DNA from: Sinohyriopsis cumingii
Lineage: Eukaryota; Mollusca; Bivalvia; Unionida; Unionidae
NCBI GenBank assembly: GCA_028554795.2
Contig: CM068831.1
Span: 37,021,144-37,085,143 of the forward strand
DNA length: 64,000 bases
Reading direction: 5' to 3'
The notes beneath the pieces were generated by a model that had not been told where the DNA came from, did no database searches, and saw only the letters and a list, made by a program, of their open reading frames with translations. Both the position numbers and the translations under genes were made by a program. Positions 57,410 through 64,000 of this stretch are shown here, in pieces; positions within the stretch are counted from its first letter, which is position 1; every line of letters begins with the position of its first letter.

Positions 57410-59051
57410 TACATACATAACAAAATTTTTACTTTGCATTGACATTTGAGCATCAATACTGTTCTTGAATTGATAGAATTTTCAACATTAAGACTGGGAA
57501 TTTTCTAGAAATTTCAAGATCCAGTAACTACATAGCTGTTATTGGTAACTGATTAAATGTTTTTAAAAAATTAAACTTTGCTTAGTAAAATATCTCTGCA
57601 CATTAGTAAAACTTTTCACATGAGCCAGTGGAACCCAAATTTCTACATCTTTGGTTTAGGGCATGATCATAAATCAAGGTGGTAGTCGTTTGCTTGAAAC
57701 ATTTGCTGACTTCTAGGTCAAAGAAATTTATTTGTTGTGGAAGCGGAAAAAATCAAACATGACAATCGATCTACTGATATCATCCTGGCATTATTGTCCA
57801 TTCACTCTCATACACATATTTGATCTGCATGCTATACCTGATATTTCAACATTGATTATGTCATGTAGCAGCCCCAACAAAGTGCAGTCATAACAAAAAC
57901 ACCATTTCAAACATTGTATGACAGGTAATGCAAAGGATTTAAAATTGTTTTAGTTATTGGTAAGTTCATGTTTACATTAAATATATCTTGCAGACCAATT
58001 GAAACAAACATTGTATTTATTTTTTACACAAAACATGGCCATAAAATTTTCTTAGATTGAGTCCAAAACTGTAACTTCAGGGCAAAAAATATTGTAAAAC
58101 ATAGTCAAAAAACAACTAGGCATTAAAAAATTATTTTGGTAAATAATTTTTGTTTAAAAACAAAGAAGGTCAATAAGCCTACAAAAAATAAGTAATTCTG
58201 TTAATAGACCTCAATTACAGATCATATATGGATAAGTTTACTAAATATGCATTTCATTTGCATTCATTCTGCTTGTCATTTGCATTCTGTTTGCATTCCA
58301 TTCATGTTTGCATTTCAGCTATCTTCTTGTCATTTCTCATTTATTGTCACAGAAATACATTCTATTTAGTGTTCTTTTGCTTCCATCATCATATCCTTTC
58401 ATTTGGAATGCATTTTCAGTTGTGATAGTATTAAATAGTATCTTGTCATATTAAAGTATGTTTAATAAGATGGAAGATGCATGCAATTTGAAAAAAGAAT
58501 TGATTGTATAATTTAAACAATTAGAACCACAGCAGTAATAAAGGTTCAAATATAGTTTCAGAATATTTATCAGGAAATTTTATGTTTTTGAGTGTCTTTT
58601 GGTTCAGATAAAACTGTACATAAAAATTGCAGGTGATGATGTTATAACATTAATGATAATTAGAACAGTTTCTTGGGTTGTAGGTTGTGAAGTCATCATG
58701 ATCAGTCCAATCCAGACTTTCATGCAGATGGAAATTAACATAGATATTTAGATTTCAATACCATTCATGAAATGCATTTAAACATTCCCTCTGCATTTTT
58801 TTTTTGCATTCATTCCTCAATCTGCTTGCATTCCATTTTCACTTTGCTGGTAAAGTTTCCCATTTCAGGGCCTGTACGATGTCATTGTGAGGAAGAACTA
58901 TATTGGTGTAAAGAACTATGATTAAGTACATCATCATTATTATCTGGTTAACTATGTGTATCAATATCCTGCAGGTCAAGCTGTGTTTGATTCTTAAAAC
59001 TGTAACGCATTTTGGGTACTACTACAACAACAGAAATATATCTGTTTTCAG
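57065..59051. other. Distal MCCC2 intron 11, microsatellite and unassigned sequence
   Basis: (CA)n/(CATA)n/(CATG)n at about 57245-57410. 58240-58330 and 58790-58850 have repeated phrases TTTGCATTCATTCTGCTTG / TTTGCATTCATTCCTCAATC, an old duplicated repeat. No exon seen. Confidence 0.55.
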
Positions 59052-59128
59052 GATTTGCAAGACTCTGGGGTTATCCTGTTGGCATACTTGGAAATAATGG
59101 TGTTTTGTTTTCAGAGTCAGCTTTGAAG
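59052..59128 (+). CDS. MCCC2: MCCC2 exon 12
   Basis: Seventy-seven bases, phase 1 in and 0 out, acceptor CTGTTTTCAG, donor GTAAAA. Encodes (G)[19 protein letters not shown] then SESALK. G-x-PVGI-x-NNG is the CoA-carboxylase C-domain signature. Confidence 0.97.
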
Positions 59129-59174
59129 GTAAAATTTACCTTGATTACAAGTAGTATTAATGTAATTTTAATTA

Positions 59175-59395
59175 CCGTATATACTCACTTATTAGACGAG
59201 TCAAATTGCAAAATGCACAGACCCTGATCTCCTGTCATGCAATGCACCAGCAGATCTAGGTCTATGCAGTTTATTAGTAATCACTAGAAGAAGAAAAAAA
59301 TAGACTTTGATCTGCCATTGCATTATGCCATTAAAGATCAGGACCTATGTTGTTTGCAATTGGAATTGGCTTGTAAGCATGTATATATGGTTTTG
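59175..59395. repeat. Palindromic MITE family P, copy 3 (uninterrupted)
   Basis: Left end ACCGTATATACTCACTTATT, right end (complement) ACCATATATACATGCTTACA: imperfect terminal inverted repeats of about 40 bases. Two internal hairpins: CAGACCCTGATCT...AGATCTAGGTCTATG and ATAGACTTTGATCTGCC...AAAGATCAGGACCTAT. The best template for the family in this window. Confidence 0.75.
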
Positions 59396-59924
59396 AAAAC
59401 AAATATTTTAATTTTAATAAAAGACTGTCTTTAACATTAATATAATTATAGATCCATGACAGTAGAGGCTTGCACAGTCTGTTGACAATGATATGTGTAG
59501 GACATAGTGTAGTACTAAAGTTTCCAGCAAAGAATTAGAAACAAAATTTTAGGAAAATGAACTAATTGAAATCAAAGTAACTTCTAGTACATCAAGACAA
59601 AGATTAAAGGAAAAGATGTTAAAACTTCATAAATAAAAAATAGACTACAGAAAAAAAATCTTAAATATTATAGGTTCATAAATTTATGTATAGAGCACAT
59701 TCCTTCAAAACGTGTATGATCTGGTCAGGTGATACACCATTGTAAACGTTCTTAATTGAGTTTACATAGTAAAAACTTTTGTCTGTCAGTATGGATGTCA
59801 ATACACTCAACAAGAATACATTCTGCTATCAGTGAACATTGGGTGGGTATCCACTTTAGTTGAGGTTCACCATTTAGGATGTGTGGAGTATGCATGACAA
59901 ATACAGATCAGCACAATGCAACAT
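59396..59924. other. MCCC2 intron 12, unassigned
   Basis: AT-rich, no recognised feature. Confidence 0.5.
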
Positions 59925-60187
59925 CGGGGCCCCGAGTGGCCGAGTGGTCTAAAGTGCTCTCCATTACGGATCACTGCCATCTCATCTCTGTCTGCGTGGG
60001 TTCAAGTCTCGGATTCGGCTAATGTTGGTATGTGAAAAAGCTTGCCAGTAGCTTCTCGTGGGTCGGTGGTTCTTTCCGGGGTTTTTCCGGATTCTTCCTC
60101 CACCATTAATACTGGCCGCCATGTATAGCCTATCATGTGCTGAAAAATGGCGTTAAACCCTACAAGAACAACAACAACAACAACAAC
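59925..60187 (+). mobile_element. SINE family A copy with 11-bp target duplication
   Basis: Head GGGGCCCCGAGTGGCCGAGT, B box GGTTCAAGTCTCGG, tail of CAA units to 60187. Flanks AATGCAACATC (59914-59924) and AATGCTACGTC (60188-60198) differ at two positions. Confidence 0.9.
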
Positions 60188-61707
60188 AATGCTACGTCAT
60201 GCCCATTGTTTGTTCTACATGATGTATTCTCTTCTCCAATGATGATTTGATGTCCAAAGCATGTCTGTGGAGTTTAAATTCCTCACACTTTGCCATGTCT
60301 ATAGAACATGCCAATTTATATAAAATTTTAATTACTGGCAAAGAATCTTCCATTCAGAAATGGGTGACTGCAGGGCAGCTTCGACTACTTTTTCTGCCCT
60401 TTCATTCCCATGAGTACCATTGTGAGAACTTGTTTCTTATTTTATGTTCAGTAATGTATACATGTTTGAATGTGTACAATTATGGTACAAAATTTAGTAT
60501 AGCTGTGGCAATCCATGGTGACTTTGACATTGTCGCAGTCATGGTATCCATGATAAGTCTTAATTTTTAAATTCAAAATAACCTGGCCTTTTTGTATATT
60601 GGTATTATTATGATTATTATTATTATTATCATTATTATTATTATTATTATATACAATTTAGTTCATTCTTTTTGTTAATTGCATTAATCACTATTTATTC
60701 CACCTTTGAGTTTGGGGTGGGGCATTAATAGCCACCTGATCTGCATTATCAGAAGTGCTTTTGAAACTTTTGATAAAAAGCATAATTGACTTGCTATTCA
60801 TCATCAACAGAGTTTTGATTGAATACAATTATTGCTAAGAATGATCTTGTAATAATACGTATTTGATTCAGCAGGCATCATAGCATTTATTGGTTTCTCT
60901 TGTTGTCAGTAATATGGAAATTTTATGAGGTATCATTAATTGTTGTAAAATGTCCAGATGACCACACCAGCCTTTGTCCATATATTTCTAAAAGATTCTG
61001 ATCTGCCATCAAATATGGCCACCATTATCGAATAAATAAAAACGTAGACAACTAACAGATTATGCACAGACTTGACACAGCATAATGAGTTTTAAGCTTG
61101 TTACAAATGATGCTGATATGTCATCAAATATTGCAACCATCACAAAAATAAACAAATATTTAAACAATTCAACAACTGCAACAGAAATTGACCCAATTTT
61201 ACAGGAAGAATCTTGGGATAAAGGCTTTTAAGTTTCATATAAACAATGCTACAACACTATCAGATATGACTGTTGTTAATAAAAGTATTTAAAAAAATGC
61301 TTTAAACAGCTTCTCAGAAAGTATTTGACCAGATTTGACAGTATTCTGCTATTAAAGGCTTGCAGTGGCATTGGATGAAATTTCAAGAGAAAGCATCCCA
61401 CTGACTCAGCTTTCTTGCATTTGGCTATTAAGTTGATACCTGTCAGGTGAGTGACCTTAAGCCCACATTGGGCCTCTTGTTGCTCAATTAATGTAATCTT
61501 TAATAAAGCTGTGACCAGTACAAAGTCATTCTCTTTAACCTCTTCTTGAAATTTTTAATCATTTTTACTACATTATCACATATGAAAGCCCAATATTTTG
61601 CAGATTTATATTATTTTATAGATCTAGATTTCATGTACATATCATAAGCATCACTGTGAATTTATGATATTATGAGGCATTGTTAAGGCACAATTTTGTT
61701 TACTTGA
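60188..61707. other. MCCC2 intron 12, unassigned, with TTA microsatellite and a bivalve-type repeat end
   Basis: (TTA)n at 60604-60652. At about 61445-61482 the sequence CAGGTGAGTGACCTTAAGCC then GGGCCTCTTGTT resembles a repeat end frequent in bivalve genomes (from memory). The open frame at 60247-60570 has no family resemblance. Confidence 0.4.
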
Positions 61708-62652
61708 GCTCCATTTAATAGTCCTTCCACATGAAAAGTGTAACTGGTTATGGCTGCATTTAATAGTCCTTCCACATGAAAAGTGTAACTGGTTATGGCT
61801 CCATTTAATAGTCCTTCCACATGAAAAGTGTAACTGGTTATGGCTGCATTTAATAGTCCTTCCACATGAAAAGTGTAACTGGTTATGGCTCCATTTAATA
61901 GTCCTTCCACATGAAAAGTGTAACTGGTTATGGCTGCATTTAATAGTCCTTCCACATGAAAAGTGTAACTGGTTATGGCTCCATTTAATAGTCCTTCCAC
62001 ATGAAAAGTGTAACTGGTTAAGGCTGCATTTAATAGTCCTTCCACATGAAAAGTGTAACTGGTTAAGGCTGCATTTAATAGTCCTTCCACATGAAAAGTG
62101 TAACTGGTTATGGCTGCATTTAATAGTCCTTCCACATGAAAAGTGTAACTGGTTATGGCTCCATTTAATAGTCCTTCCACATGAAAAGTGTAACTGGTTA
62201 AGGCTGCATTTAATAGTCCTTCCACATGAAAAGTGTAACTGGTTATGGCTGCATTTAATAGTCCTTCCACATGAAAAGTGTAACTGGTTATGGCTGCATT
62301 TAATAGTCCTTCCACATGAAAAGTGTAACTGGTTATGGCTCCATTTAATAGTCCTTCCACATGAAAAGTGTAACTGGTTATGGCTGCATTTAATAGTCCT
62401 TCCACATGAAAAGTGTAACTGGTTATGGCTGCATTTAATAGTCCTTCCACATGAAAAGTGTAACTGGTTATGGCTGCATTTAATAGTCCTTCCACATGAA
62501 AAGTGTAACTGGTTATGGCTCCATTTAATAGTCCTTCCACATGAAAAGTGTAACTGGTTATGGCTGCATTTAATAGTCCTTCCACATGAAAAGTGTAACT
62601 GGTTATGGCTGCATTTAATAGTCCTTCCACATGAAAAGTGTAACTGGTTATG
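61708..62652 (+). repeat. 45-bp satellite, 21 units, with higher-order organisation
   Basis: Unit: GCTGCATTTAATAGTCCTTC, CACATGAAAAGTGTAACTGG, TTATG. Units are almost identical except GCTC/GCTG and TTATG/TTAAG. The C/G site runs C G C G C G, then C G G G three times, then C G G, so a two-unit period gives way to a four-unit (180-bp) period. Because 45 is divisible by three, the minus strand stays open for 326 codons (61683-62663), reading TSYTFHVEGLLNAAI repeatedly. It sits 140 bases before exon 13, inside the intron. Confidence 0.95.
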
Positions 62653-62791
62653 CCAGTATCCACAGCATTGTATTAGTTGTCATTAATTTGTGGATAGTCT
62701 CATTAGCATTATAAAGAATACATTTTATGTTCAGGTCTGTAGCTTCCACACTCTTGCTTGTGTCTTCATATGAACATTTTTTCTTCTTCAG

Positions 62792-62858
62792 GCAACGCAT
62801 TTTATAGAGCTTTGCAGTAAAAGAAATATTCCATTACTTTTCCTTCAGAATATTACAG
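62792..62858 (+). CDS. MCCC2: MCCC2 exon 13
   Basis: Sixty-seven bases, phase 0 in and 1 out, donor GTAAGA. Encodes [20 protein letters not shown] then IT(G); human [23 protein letters not shown]. Next exon (FMVGREYEAEG...) is not found before the right edge. Confidence 0.97.
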
Positions 62859-64000
62859 GTAAGAGGAAACAATGACATCCTTCTTTTTTTAGATGTTGGG
62901 TACCGTAACTGGCATTTCTACTTTGAATACATTCCCAGATCACATTAACAGTAGGAAGAAGCTCTGCTACCTCTTACATCCAGCAATTGTGGAGTAAAAC
63001 CCCAAAATAATTATATTTTGAAAGGGAAAAAACTCTTCCCAATCATCAACTTACCTCCCCTACCAATGTTACATGGCCATGGTTGGCTGCAATATTTTAG
63101 ATTTTGCTTGCTACAGTATGCATCATACCTTGTACCTCTGATACCCTCTAAGTTAATCATGTGGAATATTGACCATCTATCAACAAAATTATTATAGTAT
63201 TGAGTGTAAAAGTATTTACTAAATGTTGCAATCATTATTTTGTGAAATTTGTTGATATTTATATGAATGTCATGTGGTTTTCACTATCACTGGTGCCCAT
63301 TGTTGGTTGTTTTCATGCACACTGTTGATGTTCTTGACTTAGTAACAGACTTTGATTATTTGTGCAGATGAACAATTTTGGTTTGTTTATTTCCTGAACA
63401 TATTGCATCCCTTCTTTCAGAAAACTGATTGACCATGTGAACAAAATGGGTAAAATTAAAAGATTTAAGCCAGTGAGAACATGCATGGAAGCTGTCATGT
63501 ATTTACCAAATGTTCATCCATTGCTGCATTCAGCATTTGTGCTTCATTATTGGAAAACGTCTTGTCCATGGTACTGCAACATGGATGAAAGAAAAATGGG
63601 AGACACAGCAAGTCCAGATAGATGGACTGTTGTATATTATGTTTACATCTGAAGATGTTGTGGAGGACACTTTGGTGGTCCCTCACACATTAAAAGTGGT
63701 GCATGATACGACCACTGCCCACAGCAACCATTGCATTGGGTCAGTTACAGATGGAAAAAGATGGAATTGCTGATTGCTACAGGTGGATGTAAAAGGGATT
63801 GCTGAGTTGCCACAAAAACTTTCTCCATAGGCATCGTTGGAGTCACGGTTGTGCTGATTAGTACAAGAGGTGGCAGAACCTTTGTTGGCATTGGTTGAAT
63901 TTACTCCCTGCTTTCTCCAGTAATGATTTGGAACTTAAATGAGGCTGTCCTCTCTCTTCTACGCTGTGTGGTTGGCACAAGGTACCCCTCCCCCCACTTG
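62859..64000. other. Start of MCCC2 intron 13, unassigned
   Basis: Several overlapping short frames on both strands (63437-63773 region) look moderately code-like but match no family I know; possibly an old mobile-element relic. No splice-compatible MCCC2 sequence. Confidence 0.4.

Larger units (their letters stand above)
12808..64000 (+). other. MCCC2: MCCC2 gene, 5' part (13 coding exons, continues past the right edge)
   Basis: Methylcrotonoyl-CoA carboxylase beta chain carries the carboxyltransferase activity that moves CO2 from biotin on the alpha chain to 3-methylcrotonyl-CoA, giving 3-methylglutaconyl-CoA, in the mitochondrial matrix (leucine catabolism; alpha6-beta6 complex in known members). 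Exons: 12808-12957, 19512-19578, 21111-21195, 22969-23070, 25283-25410, 29801-29913, 32988-33101, 37797-37861, 39483-39582, 43512-43607, 52113-52185, 59052-59128, 62792-62858. They total 1237 bases, and phases join without a break. The protein aligns by eye with human MCCC2 from the presequence to FLQNITG; about 150 C-terminal residues are outside. The gene exceeds 51 kb because of mobile elements. Confidence 0.97.

Noticed and set aside
57207-57449. His/Thr/Tyr-rich 80-codon frame
   Set aside because: Pure translation of CA/CATA microsatellite.
60247-60570. 107-codon frame in MCCC2 intron 12
   Set aside because: No recognisable domain, no splice signals fitting a neighbouring gene; length is compatible with chance plus an old repeat.
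61683-62663. A 326-residue repetitive protein on the minus strand
   Set aside because: Openness follows from a stop-free 45-bp unit repeated 21 times; there is no promoter, no flanking non-repeat coding sequence, and it lies in an intron. Kept only as an observation.
63437-63773. Overlapping frames near the right edge as the next MCCC2 exon
   Set aside because: None reads like FMVGREYEAEG, and none joins exon 13 in phase 1 with an AG acceptor.

Overview
This is an AT-rich metazoan genomic window. I infer a mollusc, probably a bivalve, from the long introns, the load of tRNA-derived SINEs, the tandem AGGTCA-type intron repeats and a CAGGTGAGTGACC...GGGCCTCTTG repeat end. Species is not determinable. 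There is no prokaryotic, CRISPR, rRNA or organellar content.

Two real protein genes are visible, arranged head to head. On the minus strand, fumarylacetoacetase (FAH; last step of tyrosine catabolism) has coding exon 1 at 12426-12506 and exon 2 at 5772-5882; its remaining exons lie beyond the left edge. On the plus strand, the methylcrotonoyl-CoA carboxylase beta chain (MCCC2; leucine catabolism) starts at 12808. Thirteen coding exons can be placed up to 62858 (412 codons plus one base), and the gene runs off the right edge. The start codons are separated by only 301 bp, so one short intergenic segment must hold both core promoters. Both pathways end in acetoacetate, which makes co-regulation plausible. 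Every intron junction is GT-AG, and phases are consistent throughout.

Almost everything else is intronic repeat. FAH intron 2 (1-5771): a LINE 3' end, a SINE split by a piggyBac element, and a 1.5-kb pogo-type element. FAH intron 1: a SINE, a hAT element with 5-bp target duplication, and another hAT-like element with 6-bp duplication inserted in a LINE 3' end. MCCC2 introns 1-4: SINEs, short tandem duplications, microsatellites. Intron 5: the inverted sister of the 5-bp-duplication hAT element, plus foldback hairpins. Intron 6: a 6-bp-duplication hAT relic inside a palindromic MITE. Intron 7: a 3.1-kb BED-finger hAT with decayed transposase. Intron 8: a second SINE family. Intron 9: a 61-bp minisatellite. 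Intron 10: hAT MITE, hAT relic with a nested TTAA-flanked MITE, and a 50-bp satellite. Intron 11: a 4.5-kb Tigger/pogo element containing a LINE fragment and a SINE. Intron 12: palindromic MITE, SINE, and a 45-bp satellite with higher-order structure.

The points I find most worth following are the divergent FAH-MCCC2 pair, the twin hAT derivatives with the same fused 112-codon frame, the SINE family with clean target duplications, the nested insertions that give a relative chronology, and the 45-bp satellite whose minus strand is open over 326 codons. I saw nothing that amounts to a wholly new biological system.
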